Positions 8,896 through 18,236 of a DNA stretch of 64,000 nucleotides are shown piece by piece. The stretch comes from Streptomyces apocyni (GTDB lineage Bacteria; Actinomycetota; Actinomycetes; Streptomycetales; Streptomycetaceae), in contig NZ_WHOM01000055.1 of the NCBI RefSeq assembly GCF_009739465.1, positions 1 through 64,000 of the forward strand, in the 5' to 3' direction. How positions within the stretch are numbered: position 1 is the stretch's first letter; each line of letters begins with the position of its first letter. The notes beneath the pieces are model-generated. The model saw only the letters and a list, made by a program, of their open reading frames with translations, did not search any database and was not told the DNA's origin. The position numbers and the translations under genes are program-made.

Positions 8896-10097
8896 CCGTC
8901 GCCATCCTGCTCGCGCTCTGCCCCCTGCTGCTCGCGGGCGGCTTCCTGCTCGGCCGCCGTACCGCCCACCCCCTCGGCCGCAGCGACGTCGGCACACCCG
9001 TCGAGCGGGCCACCTTCGAGACCCTGCACACCGCCTCGCTGGCCGCGCCCCCGCTCCGTGCCGGGCTCACCGAGGACACCGCGCGCAAGGCCGCCGGACG
9101 GCTGCGCTCGCTGCTCGGCACCGACGCGCTCTGCCTGACCAACCGCAGTGCGGTGCTCGCCTGGGACGGGGCGGGGGAGCAGCACGGCCAGCAGGTGCTG
9201 AAGGCGCTCGGCGTTCTGCTGGACACCGGGCGCAGCGCCGCATTCGACTGCGCCTGCGGGGACCTTGACTGCCCGCAGCGCTGGGCGGTGGCCGCGCCGA
9301 TCGTTGTCGACCAGCGGGTCCTTGGCGCGCTGGTGGCGTACGCGCCCAGGGAGTCGGCGGTACTCGCCAGGGCTACCGACGAAGTGGCCCGCTGGGTCTC
9401 CGTACAGCTGGAGCTCGCCGAGCTCGACCGCTCCCGTACCCGTGTCATCGAGGCGGAGATCAAGGCGCTACGGGCCCAGATCTCCCCGCACTTCGTCTTC
9501 AACTCCCTCGCCGCGATCGCGTCGTTCGTGCGTACCGACCCTGAGCGGGCGCGGGAACTCCTGCTGGAGTTCGCCGACTTCACCCGCTATTCGTTCCGCA
9601 GGCACGGTGATTTCACGACCCTCGCCGACGAGCTGCATTCCATCGACCAGTATCTGGCCCTGGTCCGCGCCCGGTTCGGTGACCGGCTCGCGGTGACGTT
9701 GCAGATCGCGCCCGAAGTGCTGCCGGTGACCCTGCCGTTCCTGTGTCTTCAGCCGCTGGTGGAGAACGCCGTGAAGCACGGTCTGGAGGGCGCGGTCACC
9801 CGCAGCCGGATCACCATCGGCGCCCGGGACGCGGGCGCCGACGCGGAGGTCGTCATCGAGGACAACGGAGTCGGTATGGACCCGGAGCGGCTGCGGCGGA
9901 TACTGCGCGGCGAGTGCGATCCGTCGGCCGGTATCGGCCTGTCGAACGTGGACGACCGGCTGCGGCAGGTGTTCGGCGACGGGTACGGGCTGGTCATCGA
10001 GACCGGCGTGGGGGCGGGGATGAAGATCACCGTACGGATTCCCAAGTACCGCGCCGGAGTGCACTCCTCACCTACGGGACCGCCGGACAGACCCTAG
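8892..10097 (+). CDS. LytS-type sensor histidine kinase with Cys-rich GAF-like sensor
   Basis: 401 residues from GTG 8892, inside the symporter stop (GTGA overlap). One N-terminal membrane helix (VAILLALCPLLLAGGFLLG) is followed by a GAF-like domain at about 40-180, then the His_kinase block ALRAQISPHFVFNSL with phosphoacceptor H200, and a HATPase_c domain (LVENAVKHGLEG, EDNGVGMD, GIGLSNVDDRL). The sensor region contains the motif CACGDLDC at about 117-124, a possible metal or redox site. This is the likely partner of the LytTR regulator upstream, responding to a ligand or redox cue and controlling the symporter. Confidence 0.92.
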   Translation: MTVAILLALCPLLLAGGFLLGRRTAHPLGRSDVGTPVERATFETLHTASLAAPPLRAGLTEDTARKAAGRLRSLLGTDALCLTNRSAVLAWDGAGEQHGQQVLKALGVLLDTGRSAAFDCACGDLDCPQRWAVAAPIVVDQRVLGALVAYAPRESAVLARATDEVARWVSVQLELAELDRSRTRVIEAEIKALRAQISPHFVFNSLAAIASFVRTDPERARELLLEFADFTRYSFRRHGDFTTLADELHSIDQYLALVRARFGDRLAVTLQIAPEVLPVTLPFLCLQPLVENAVKHGLEGAVTRSRITIGARDAGADAEVVIEDNGVGMDPERLRRILRGECDPSAGIGLSNVDDRLRQVFGDGYGLVIETGVGAGMKITVRIPKYRAGVHSSPTGPPDRP

Positions 10098-10103
10098 GGT
10101 CTG
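10088..10103. repeat. 16-bp perfect palindrome over the kinase stop codon
   Basis: The sequence cagaccctagggtctg is its own reverse complement and contains the TAG stop of the kinase gene. It lies in the gap between two convergent genes. It may help end transcription, but with no loop it is weak evidence. Confidence 0.4.
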
Positions 10104-10150
10104 GGCGCGGTCTGACCGGTACTCAGCGACCGGCGCTCAGCGACAGGCCC

Positions 10151-10657
10151 TCAGAACAGATGGATCGCCAGGTGCCCGAGCGGCAGTCCGAGCTGCCAGG
10201 CGGGCGTCCACACCTGCGGCCCGCCGTCCTCGTCGGGCGGCGCCCCGCCGTCGAGCACCACCGCGTCCAGGTCGGGCGCGAGGAGTTCGGTCTCCTCCAG
10301 CCACTGCCAGGCCAGCCGCGCCAGGTGCAGATCGGGCCCGGCGCGCTCGGCGCCGAGCGCCTCGTCGGCCAGCCGCTCGCGGACCCAGTCCTGCCAGGGC
10401 TGGTCGTACGCGGTGAGTGCGAGCCAGGTCTCCAGCTGGGTGATGACCCGGATGCCGGACAGCTCGCCGCCGGAGTCGGACAGGAAGATCGTCAGAGCCA
10501 GCGCATCGCGTCCCGCCCGGTACTCGAAGGACGTGGGCGGCATCAGGTCGCCGGTGCGTAACAGCTCGTCGGCGATGTACTCGGCGTACAACCACGCCAT
10601 CGGGATAGACAGTTCGGCACTGCCTCCGAGGCCGTCGTCGGTGCTTCTGTGTGGCAT
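10151..10657 (-). CDS. Conserved hypothetical protein, acidic, no known domain
   Basis: 168 residues from the ATG at 10657, preceded by GGAGGAAGGCGGAAGAGG, a strong ribosome site; the longer frame to 10768 is not needed. I do not recognise a family. The protein is acidic and Leu/Trp rich, with blocks AELSIPMAWLYAEYIADELL, RDALALTIFLSDSGGELSG and LARLAWQWLEE. No signal or membrane segment is evident. It is read in the same direction as, and 145 bp downstream of, the ECF sigma gene, so they may share a transcript. Confidence 0.7.
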   Translation of the reverse strand: MPHRSTDDGLGGSAELSIPMAWLYAEYIADELLRTGDLMPPTSFEYRAGRDALALTIFLSDSGGELSGIRVITQLETWLALTAYDQPWQDWVRERLADEALGAERAGPDLHLARLAWQWLEETELLAPDLDAVVLDGGAPPDEDGGPQVWTPAWQLGLPLGHLAIHLF

Positions 10658-10802
10658 CCTCTTCCGCCTTCCTCCGGGATCTCCGGTCCGTGGACTCAGC
10701 GAGGCCCCCCAGCCCTCGTACCGAAACACGGATGGGAGTAGCCGATTACTCAACCGGCCCATGGGCAAGGCGCTTTACGGAGGTTTGACCTAGCCGTTCG
10801 TT

Positions 10803-11330
10803 TCACCGCAGGTCACCCGCGTAGCCCGGAAGAACTCGCCGCAGCGCGCGCAGAGCGTAGTACGCGCGGGACTTCACGGTACCGGTAGGGATACCGAGCT
10901 CCGCAGCCGCCTCCGCCATGCTCGCCCCCCGGAAGTACACCTGATGGAGCACCGCACGGTGCTCGGGGCTGAGTGTCCCTACGGCCTGGCGTACGTCCAG
11001 CACCGCCGTGGCGCGCTCCGCGTGGTCCGCGCAGACCGGGGCGCTCTCCAGCACCTGACCGCTCACTTCGAGGGGCCTGGCCAGCCGCTGGCGGCGCGCG
11101 TCGATCGCCAGGCGGCGGGCCACGGTGAACAGCCAGGGCCGGATCGAGGCGTGGTCGGAGCGCAGCGCCTCGGGGTGCTGCCAGGCGCGGAGCAGCGTCT
11201 CCTGGGCCAGGTCCTCGGCGCGCTGCCGGTCGCCGAGAGTGAGCCGGTGCAGAAAGCCGAGCAGGGCCGGTCCGTGCTCGCGCTGCAGCTCGGCCAGGGT
11301 GTGTTCGTCGGTGCGGGTCGCCGTCGTCAT
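10803..11330 (-). CDS. ECF-type RNA polymerase sigma factor
   Basis: 175 residues from the ATG at 11330 (MTTATRTDEH); ATG 11366 is a possible alternative, and neither has a clear ribosome site. Sigma region 2 (LLGFLHRLTLGDRQRAEDLAQETLLRAWQ and IRPWLFTVARRLAIDARR) and region 4 (LSPEHRAVLHQVYFRGASMAEAAAELGIPTGTVKSR) are complete. No anti-sigma factor with a zinc motif is adjacent. The divergent neighbour is a CapA-like lipoprotein, and the downstream gene is a cytosolic hypothetical. It may be controlled by a protein encoded elsewhere. Confidence 0.93.
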   Translation of the reverse strand: MTTATRTDEHTLAELQREHGPALLGFLHRLTLGDRQRAEDLAQETLLRAWQHPEALRSDHASIRPWLFTVARRLAIDARRQRLARPLEVSGQVLESAPVCADHAERATAVLDVRQAVGTLSPEHRAVLHQVYFRGASMAEAAAELGIPTGTVKSRAYYALRALRRVLPGYAGDLR

Positions 11331-11554
11331 GGCGGTATGGCAGCGCAGCGCGCGGCGCGCGGACATATGGCGTACGGACGCCTGCGGCGGGCGGTCGAAG
11401 AGGTCGGCGAGCGGTGCGGCGAGCGGGCCACCGGGCGGGCGAACGGCCGTATGCGCGTCCGATTCAGGGACTGTGGCGGCCTTGTTCCTTGACGCGGCGT
11501 TTCTACGAATATCTCTTGATATGGCCAGTATCGCCGAATGACGGAGCCCGGCCG

Positions 11555-12766
11555 ATGACCCAGCGCGCAGCGCGTACCACCGCACTCACCGCCCTCCTGG
11601 CAGCGGCCGCCGCGGCCTGCGCGTCCCCGCCGCAGGAATCCCCACCGGCACCGCCGCGCGCCCCCGCCGCGAAGCCCGCCGCGAAGCCCGCCGCGTCAGG
11701 CGGTCCGTCAGCGGTCCGTGGCGCCTCCGCCGGGATGCGGGCGTTCACCCTCGTCGCCACCGGTGACGTGCTCCCGCACAGTTCGGTCATCGAGCAGGCA
11801 CGCGCGGACGCGGGCGGCGCGGGCTACGACTTCCGCCCGATGTTCGCCGGGGTGAAACCCGTGATCTCCAAGGCGGACCTGGCGATCTGCCATATGGAGA
11901 CCGTCTACGGCGCGGACGGCGACTACACCGGCTACCCCACCTTCAAGTCACCGCCCGAGGTCGCCGTCGCGCTCGCCGACACCGGGTACGACTCGTGCTC
12001 CACCGCCTCCAACCACACCCTGGACGACGGGTCCGAAGGGCTGCGCCGCACCCTGGACGCGCTCGACGAGGCGGGCGTCAAACACGCCGGGTCGGCCCGC
12101 TCGGAGGCCGAGGCCCGGCAGATCACCATGCTCACGGCGGGAGGTGCCAAGGTCGCCCATCTCGCGTACACCTACGGCACCAACGGCCTCCCGCTGCCCA
12201 CCGGCCGTCCGTGGGCGGTCAACCTCCTCAACGACGAGAAGATCATCTCCGACGCCCGCGCCGCCCGCAGAGCGGGCGCCGACGTCGTCGTGGTCAGCCC
12301 CCACTGGGGCCAGGAGTGGCAGGACGAGCCGAACGCCCAGCAGCTCCGCCTCGCCAAGGCGCTCACCGCGTCCCAGACCGACGGCCGCCCCGACATCGAC
12401 CTCATCGTCGGCACCCACGCGCATGTCCCGCAGGCGTACGAGAAGGTCAACGGCTCCTGGGTGGCGTACGGCCTCGGCGACCAGATCGCTGGTGCCATGT
12501 TCAACCACTCCGGCGCACAGGACCCGCGTGGCAACCAGGGAACCATCGGCCGGTTCACGTTCGCGCCGCCCGCCGAGCCCGACGGCCGCTGGGAAGTCAG
12601 CAAGGCCGAGTTCATCCCCCAGTGGTACGACACCGACGCCGGGCGCGTCGTCAACGTGAACGCCGCCATCGACGACGGCGCCGACCACACCGCCCTGCGC
12701 GACCGCATCCAGCGCGTCGTGATGAGCCGCGGTGGGGCCAAGGCGGGCCTGGTGATGGGCCAGTAG
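11555..12766 (+). CDS. CapA family lipoprotein (poly-gamma-glutamate capsule-type metallophosphatase fold)
   Basis: 403 residues from ATG 11555 with GGAG upstream. The signal peptide ends in a lipobox (LLAAAAAACA), followed by an Ala/Pro linker. The PGA_cap domain shows the metal-site motifs ATGDVLPHS, CHMETVY, ASNHTLDDG, VVSPHWGQEW and GTHAHVPQAY. Family members are extracellular and linked to poly-gamma-glutamate export or cell-wall glycopolymers; many Streptomyces copies have no capsule operon, as here. It is divergent from the ECF sigma gene with 224 bp between starts. Confidence 0.88.
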   Translation: MTQRAARTTALTALLAAAAAACASPPQESPPAPPRAPAAKPAAKPAASGGPSAVRGASAGMRAFTLVATGDVLPHSSVIEQARADAGGAGYDFRPMFAGVKPVISKADLAICHMETVYGADGDYTGYPTFKSPPEVAVALADTGYDSCSTASNHTLDDGSEGLRRTLDALDEAGVKHAGSARSEAEARQITMLTAGGAKVAHLAYTYGTNGLPLPTGRPWAVNLLNDEKIISDARAARRAGADVVVVSPHWGQEWQDEPNAQQLRLAKALTASQTDGRPDIDLIVGTHAHVPQAYEKVNGSWVAYGLGDQIAGAMFNHSGAQDPRGNQGTIGRFTFAPPAEPDGRWEVSKAEFIPQWYDTDAGRVVNVNAAIDDGADHTALRDRIQRVVMSRGGAKAGLVMGQ

Positions 12767-12797
12767 GACGGGCAAGCGTGACGGGCGGGTGGCCGCA

Positions 12798-12830
12798 GGC
12801 GGGTGGCGGGTGGCGGGTGGCGGGTGGCGG
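12798..12830. repeat. Tandem 7-bp repeat (ggcgggt)n
   Basis: Four perfect copies of ggcgggt plus a partial fifth lie between the CapA gene and lysX, about 45 bp before the lysX start. A related unit occurs just upstream at 12784. Likely a slippage-prone spacer. Confidence 0.8.
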
Positions 12831-12874
12831 CCACTCGACGGGCGACCTCGCCCAGGTGTTCCTAGAGTCGGACC

Positions 12875-15800
12875 ATGAGCGCCACCGTGCAGGAATCCGG
12901 GCCCGCCACCGGCGAGGACGCGACCAGGGACAGGCACCGGGAACGCCCCGCCGACCGCTTCCTGCGCAAGGTACCCGAGGGCTTCGCGACCTTCTTCGGG
13001 CTGCTCGGCGCGTTCTGCGCGCTGCTCGCCCTGGTCCACCCGCTCCGCCGACTGCTGCGGCCCTTCACCGACCTGCTGGACACCCTCACCGTCCCGTTCA
13101 GCGCGAACCTCGCCTACGCGGTGTTCCTGTTCCTGCTGGCGGCGGCCTGCGCGTCCCGTAAGGCCATCGCCTGGCGGCTCGTCGTCGCCTATCTGTCCCT
13201 GCTGCTCATCGTGGACGGAGTATGGACCGCCGAGGGCCACTGGCGGGAGGCGCTGCCGTCGGCGATCGTGTGCGGTGCCGCGCTGGTGCTGCTCCTGCTG
13301 GCGCACAAGGAGTTCTCCGCGGACTCCCGGCGCGGCGCCTTCCCGCGGGCGCTCGCGGTCCTGGCCGGGGGACTGGCCCTCGCCATCCTCGTCGGCTGGG
13401 GTCTGGTCGAGCTCTTCCCCGGCACACTGGAGCGCGGCCAGCGGCTGCTCTGGTCGGTCAACCGGGTCTGCGGCGGGCTGGTGACCGCGGGCCACTTCGA
13501 CGGCAGCCCGCGCCGACCGGTGAACTTCCTGCTCGGCCTGTTCGGCGCGCTGGCCCTGCTGAACGCCGTGGCCACCCTCTTCCGCTCACAGCGCATGGAG
13601 GCCGCCCTGCACGGCGACGAGGAGGCCCGCGTCCGGGCCCTGCTCGCCGCCTACGGGGGCCAGGACTCGCTCGGCTACTTCGCCACCCGCCGCGACAAGG
13701 CCGTGATCTTCGCGCCCAGCGGCAAGGCAGCCGTCACCTACCGGGTCGAGGCGGGCGTCTGCCTGGCCAGCGGCGACCCGGTCGGCGACCCAGGAGCCTG
13801 GGGGCCCGCCATCGACGCCTGGCTGGCCGCCGCGCGTCGCTACGCCTGGGCCCCAGCCGTCATGGGCGCGTCCGAAGAAGGAGCCACGGCGTACGCGCGC
13901 GTCGGACTCGGCGCCCTGCAACTCGGCGACGAGGCGATCCTGCACACCGCCAGGTTCGACCTGAACGGCCGCGACATGCGCGTCACCCGACAGGCCGTCA
14001 ACCGCGTCCAGCGCACCGGCGCCAGCTGCCGCGTACGCCGCCACGCCACCCTCTCCGAAGCGGAGATGGAGGAGGTCATCGACCGCGCCGACGCCTGGCG
14101 GGACACCGAGACCGAACGCGGCTTCTCGATGGCACTCGACCGGCTCGGCGACCCGGCCGACGGCGACTGCCTGCTCGCCGAGGCGCACGACGCTGACGGA
14201 AAGCTCCTCGCCCTGCTCTCCTTCGTCCCCTGGGGCCGGGACGGCATCTCGCTCGACCTGATGCGCCGCGACCGCGGCGCACCCAACGGCGTGATGGAGT
14301 TCATGGTCGCCGAAGTGTGCGCCCAGGCGGGCAAGCTGGGAGTGCGCCGGATCTCCCTGAACTTCGCGGTGTTCCGCTCGGTCTTCGAAGAGGGCGCCCG
14401 CATCGGCGCCGGTCCCGTGCTGCGCCTGTGGCGCAAGCTGCTGCTGTTCTTCTCCAAGTGGTGGCAGCTGGAGGCCCTGTACCGCTCCAACGCCAAGTAC
14501 GACCCCGAGTGGTACCCACGCTTCATCTGCTACGGCGACGCCGGCTCGCTGCCCCGGGTCGGCCTGGCCTCCGGCATCGCCGAAGGCTTCGTCTCCGTAC
14601 CCAGCCTGCGCACCCTGTGGGGCAACGGCCACCAGCCCGCCAGGTTCGCCGTACAGCCGTCCACCACCGAGGGCCTGCCACCCATCGAGGCGCTCGGCCT
14701 CGGCGGCAGCACCCCCGGCGCCGACCGCGACCCCACCGACGCGCTGCCCGAACAGGTCCGCGTCCGCCACCGCAAGCTGGCCCGGCTGCGCGCTGACGGC
14801 ACCGACCCGTACCCCGTCGGGGTCGCCCAGCGCACCCACACCCTGGCCGCCGTCCGCGCCGCGCACCCGGCGCTCCCCGCGGGCACCCGTACGGGCGAGC
14901 GCGTCACCGTCGCGGGCCGGGTGATGCTCGTACGCGACCTGGGCGGCATCGTCTTCGTCGTCCTGCGCGACTGGTCGGGCGACCTCCAACTGGCCCTCAC
15001 CCGTGTCGACTCCGGCAGCACGCTGGACGCCTTCACCACCGACACCGACATCGGCGACCACATCACGGCGAGCGGCGAGGTCGGCGTCAGCGACCGGGGC
15101 GAACTCACCGTCTTCGTCAGCGACTGGCAGCTCACCGGCAAATGCCTGCGCCCGCTGCCCGACAAACGCCGGGGCCTGGCCGACCCCGAGGCCAAGGTAC
15201 GCCGCCGCGCGGTGGACCTGGTCGTGAGCCCGGGCGCCCGGGACGTCGTCCGCCACCGCTCCACCGCCGTCCAGGCGCTGCGCCAGGGCCTGCTGGAGCG
15301 CGGCTATCTGGAGGTCGAGACACCGATGCTCCAGCAGATCCACGGCGGCGCCAACGCCCGCCCCTTCACCACCCATATCAACGCCTACGACCTCGACCTC
15401 TATCTCCGTATCGCCCCCGAGCTGTACCTCAAGCGGCTCTGCGTGGGCGGCCTGGAGAAGGTCTTCGAGATGGGCCGCACCTTCCGCAACGAAGGCGTGA
15501 GCTACAAGCACAACCCCGAGTTCACGATGCTGGAGGCCTACCAGGCCTTCGCCGACTACGACGTGATGCTCGACCTCACCCGCGAACTCGTCCAGGGCGC
15601 GGCCACCGCCGCCTTCGGCGCCGCGGTCGCCCACCGGCAGGACGCGGGCGGCCGCCTCGTCGCCCACGACATCTCCGGGCCCTGGCCGGTCAGGACCGTG
15701 TACGGCGCGATCTCCGACGCGCTCGGGGAAGAGATCGACGCCGACACCGAGGTGGCCGTACTGCACCGGCACTGCGACCGGACCGGAGTGCCGTGCGCCC

Positions 15801-16222
15801 CCGACGACGGCCGCGGCGACATCGTCCTGGAGATGTACGAGCGCCTGGTCGAGGAGAAGACCACGCTGCCCACCTTCTACAAGGACTTCCCGACCGATGT
15901 CTCCCCGCTCACGCGCCAGCACCGCCATGACCCACGGCTCGCCGAGCGCTGGGACCTGGTCGCCTTCGGCACGGAACTGGGCACCGCCTACTCGGAGTTG
16001 ACCGATCCGGTGGAGCAGCGGCGCAGGCTGACCGCGCAGTCGCTGCTCGCCGCGGGCGGTGATCCGGAGGCGATGGAGCTGGACGAGGACTTCCTGGAGG
16101 CGCTGGAGTACGCGATGCCGCCCACCGGTGGCCTGGGCATCGGCGTGGACCGCCTGGTCATGTTCCTCACCGGCCTGACCATCCGCGAGACGCTGCCGTT
16201 CCCGCTCGTGCGCCGCCGCTGA
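12875..16222 (+). CDS. lysX: Fused lysyl-phosphatidylglycerol synthase / lysyl-tRNA synthetase
   Basis: 1115 residues. The N-terminal third has several membrane helices (residues about 30-230), followed by an MprF-like DUF2156 acyltransferase domain (about 240-590: GASEEGATAYARVGLGALQLGDEAI, ISLNFAVFRSVFEEGA). From about 625 begins a LysRS: OB-fold anticodon domain (TRTGERVTVAGRVMLVRDLGG) then the class II core with motif 2 FRNEGVSYKHNPEFTMLEAY and motif 3 GLGIGVDRLVMFLTG. This matches mycobacterial LysX, which charges tRNA and transfers Lys to phosphatidylglycerol, giving resistance to cationic peptides. Housekeeping lysS is presumably elsewhere. Confidence 0.95.
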   Translation: MSATVQESGPATGEDATRDRHRERPADRFLRKVPEGFATFFGLLGAFCALLALVHPLRRLLRPFTDLLDTLTVPFSANLAYAVFLFLLAAACASRKAIAWRLVVAYLSLLLIVDGVWTAEGHWREALPSAIVCGAALVLLLLAHKEFSADSRRGAFPRALAVLAGGLALAILVGWGLVELFPGTLERGQRLLWSVNRVCGGLVTAGHFDGSPRRPVNFLLGLFGALALLNAVATLFRSQRMEAALHGDEEARVRALLAAYGGQDSLGYFATRRDKAVIFAPSGKAAVTYRVEAGVCLASGDPVGDPGAWGPAIDAWLAAARRYAWAPAVMGASEEGATAYARVGLGALQLGDEAILHTARFDLNGRDMRVTRQAVNRVQRTGASCRVRRHATLSEAEMEEVIDRADAWRDTETERGFSMALDRLGDPADGDCLLAEAHDADGKLLALLSFVPWGRDGISLDLMRRDRGAPNGVMEFMVAEVCAQAGKLGVRRISLNFAVFRSVFEEGARIGAGPVLRLWRKLLLFFSKWWQLEALYRSNAKYDPEWYPRFICYGDAGSLPRVGLASGIAEGFVSVPSLRTLWGNGHQPARFAVQPSTTEGLPPIEALGLGGSTPGADRDPTDALPEQVRVRHRKLARLRADGTDPYPVGVAQRTHTLAAVRAAHPALPAGTRTGERVTVAGRVMLVRDLGGIVFVVLRDWSGDLQLALTRVDSGSTLDAFTTDTDIGDHITASGEVGVSDRGELTVFVSDWQLTGKCLRPLPDKRRGLADPEAKVRRRAVDLVVSPGARDVVRHRSTAVQALRQGLLERGYLEVETPMLQQIHGGANARPFTTHINAYDLDLYLRIAPELYLKRLCVGGLEKVFEMGRTFRNEGVSYKHNPEFTMLEAYQAFADYDVMLDLTRELVQGAATAAFGAAVAHRQDAGGRLVAHDISGPWPVRTVYGAISDALGEEIDADTEVAVLHRHCDRTGVPCAPDDGRGDIVLEMYERLVEEKTTLPTFYKDFPTDVSPLTRQHRHDPRLAERWDLVAFGTELGTAYSELTDPVEQRRRLTAQSLLAAGGDPEAMELDEDFLEALEYAMPPTGGLGIGVDRLVMFLTGLTIRETLPFPLVRRR

Positions 16223-16347
16223 GGACGTCTTCCCTCCTTACGGCCTCGCGCGGCATTCCGCACCCCGAGCCGGTCTCATCGGGTGCTTTCGCCCACGCCG
16301 CCGTGTTGGTGAGACCCGCCGGTACACGGCCGTGCGAGTTAGTAGTC

Positions 16348-17223
16348 ATGAAAAATGATGAACCGCTTCCGGGGGTTGCTGGGCTTCCGGGGCTTCCAGG
16401 CCGACGCACACTGCTGCGTGGCGCCGCGCTCTTCGGCCTCCTCGCCGCGGCCGGGTGCTCAAGCGCGGACCGGCCGGGTACGCCGACCAAGACGCCCACC
16501 CCCGCGGCGTCCCCCGCGCCGGGCCCGCCGGCGAGCCGCCCCCAGAACGCGTCCGCCTACCGGCTGCGTCCGATGACCGGCATGGGCCCGCCGCGGGAGC
16601 TGCCCGTCCGGCCCGCCGTACGCGCCGCGCCGATCCTGAGAATGACGGGCGCCGACCGCCGGATGGTGCTGACCTTCGACGACGGGCCCGACCCCCGCTA
16701 CACCTCCCGCATCCTCAAGACCCTGCGCCAGTACGACGTACGGGCGATGTTCTTCGTCTGCGGCGAGATGGCCGAGGCCCACCCCGACCTGCTGCGGCAG
16801 ATGGCCGACGACGGGCACGCCGTCGAAAACCACACCTGGTCGCACCCCGAACTCACCCGGCTGACCCGGTCCGCGATCCGCCGCCAGATCGAGCGCACCA
16901 GCGATCTCGTCGACGCCCTGGTGGGAGAGCCGCCACGGTGGTTCCGCGCGCCGTACGGGGCATGGAACCGCGACACCTTCGAACTGGGCTCCGCACTCGG
17001 CATGGAGCCGCTCGCCTGGACCGTGGACACCCTCGACTGGCGCGAGCCGGGCAGCGGCACGATCGTCCGGCGCGTCCTGGACGGCGCCGGTCCCGGCGTG
17101 GTGGTGCTCTCCCATGACGCGGGCGGCGACCGCTCGCAGAGCGTCCAGGCGCTGCGCGTGTACCTGCCGCGCCTGCTGGACGCGGGCTACGAGTTCAGCG
17201 CGCCCAGGAGCATGCGGATCTGA
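16348..17223 (+). CDS. Polysaccharide deacetylase, Tat-type lipoprotein
   Basis: 291 residues from ATG 16348 (MKNDEPLPG). The leader combines a twin-arginine motif (GRRTLLRGAALFGLLAAAGC) with a lipobox Cys, so export by Tat and lipid anchoring are likely. The NodB domain carries the metal/catalytic motifs LTFDDGPDPRYT, HTWSHPEL, RAPYGAWN and LSHDAG. It probably removes acetyl groups from peptidoglycan or another extracellular N-acetylglucosamine polymer. It is convergent with the sortase gene. Confidence 0.9.
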   Translation: MKNDEPLPGVAGLPGLPGRRTLLRGAALFGLLAAAGCSSADRPGTPTKTPTPAASPAPGPPASRPQNASAYRLRPMTGMGPPRELPVRPAVRAAPILRMTGADRRMVLTFDDGPDPRYTSRILKTLRQYDVRAMFFVCGEMAEAHPDLLRQMADDGHAVENHTWSHPELTRLTRSAIRRQIERTSDLVDALVGEPPRWFRAPYGAWNRDTFELGSALGMEPLAWTVDTLDWREPGSGTIVRRVLDGAGPGVVVLSHDAGGDRSQSVQALRVYLPRLLDAGYEFSAPRSMRI

Positions 17224-17264
17224 CGGGGTGGCCCGAGAGCGGTACGGGGCTGCCGCCCGCCCGG

Positions 17265-17927
17265 TCAGTGCGTACTGGCCAGGCGGGCGAACACCACGAC
17301 GTTTCCGTCGTAGCCGTCGCTCTTGGAGAACCCGCCGCCGCAGGTGATGACGCGTAGCTCCGCGGCGCCGGTGCTTCCGTAGACCTTGGTGCCGGGGAAG
17401 TTCCGCTTGTCGAACACCTCGATGCCGTAGATCTCGAACACGGCGGTGCGGCCGTCCTTGCGCAGGACCTCGACGCGGTTCCCCTTCTTCAGCGAACCAA
17501 GCCCGTAGAACACGGCCGGGCCCTGGTCGTTGTCCACATGGCCGTCGATGACGGCGGTCCCCTTCTCGCCGGGTGACACGGCACCGGTGAACCAGCCCGC
17601 GAGATTCGGCTCCTGCGCCGGCGGGGCGTCCACCCAGCCCTCCGGGTCCAGTCCCACGGGCTGGATCGGCGCGTCCACCTGGATCGCCGGAATCCTGATG
17701 CGGTCCGCCAGCGAGAAGGGCAGCGGCGTGGGACCCAGGGTCTTCGGCGCCGCGGGCATCGCGGCGTCGGCGGCGGCGGCGCTCGCGGGTTGCGGCGGCC
17801 CCACGTCGAACTCGCCGGACCCATTCCGTATCAACGCGAGACCGGTCAGCAGCACCAGCGCTATCACACCCCAGGGCGCGCGCTTGCGCTGCGGCTCCCC
17901 CTCCGCGGCCGGGTGGGACGTAGGCAT
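17265..17927 (-). CDS. Class F sortase
   Basis: 220 residues from the ATG at 17927, with AGGGG seven bases upstream; a TTG at 17933 is less likely. One N-terminal membrane anchor (WGVIALVLLTGLALI) is followed by the sortase domain. Catalytic residues are visible: His in AVIDGHVDN, Cys in VITCGGG and Arg in VVVFARLAS. Class F sortases are the actinobacterial group thought to attach secreted proteins to the cell wall. Two surface-type proteins with C-terminal membrane tails lie immediately to the right, but neither has a clear LPxTG motif. Confidence 0.92.
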   Translation of the reverse strand: MPTSHPAAEGEPQRKRAPWGVIALVLLTGLALIRNGSGEFDVGPPQPASAAAADAAMPAAPKTLGPTPLPFSLADRIRIPAIQVDAPIQPVGLDPEGWVDAPPAQEPNLAGWFTGAVSPGEKGTAVIDGHVDNDQGPAVFYGLGSLKKGNRVEVLRKDGRTAVFEIYGIEVFDKRNFPGTKVYGSTGAAELRVITCGGGFSKSDGYDGNVVVFARLASTH

Positions 17928-18236
17928 CGGCAATCCCCTCTAAGAGCCTGTGGCAGAACGCTAAGTCCACGGCGCGTGACCGGCGACAGAGCGCGGGCGA
18001 ACGGGTGGTGGGCCACCGGTCCGTGCGCCATCCGAGTTGCCCGCGCCAGGAGATTTCTGACGGTCCGTGACCTGCGAGTACGTCATTTCATCGGGTCTTC
18101 GCGCGGCGTGTCGCCTCACCAGTACGGCGGAGCGCCGAAATGCGGCCCCTGGCAAGGCGCCTGAGGGTCAGTCTGGGAGGCGCTCTCGCCAATCGACCGG
18201 GGACGGTTCCCCGGGGCGCCTGCCGCGGAGGTCCCT
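17928..18236. other. 309-bp divergent intergenic region
   Basis: Lies between the sortase and the first surface protein, so it must hold two divergent promoters. A 7-bp hairpin (18197-18203 with 18208-18214, loop 4) sits just before the GGAGG ribosome site of the right-hand gene. No gene or clear promoter consensus is seen. Confidence 0.5.

Noticed and set aside
13586..15928. A 780-codon antisense frame across lysX
   Set aside because: Composition is Gly/Ala/Val/Arg-rich without motifs; it mirrors the lysX codons.
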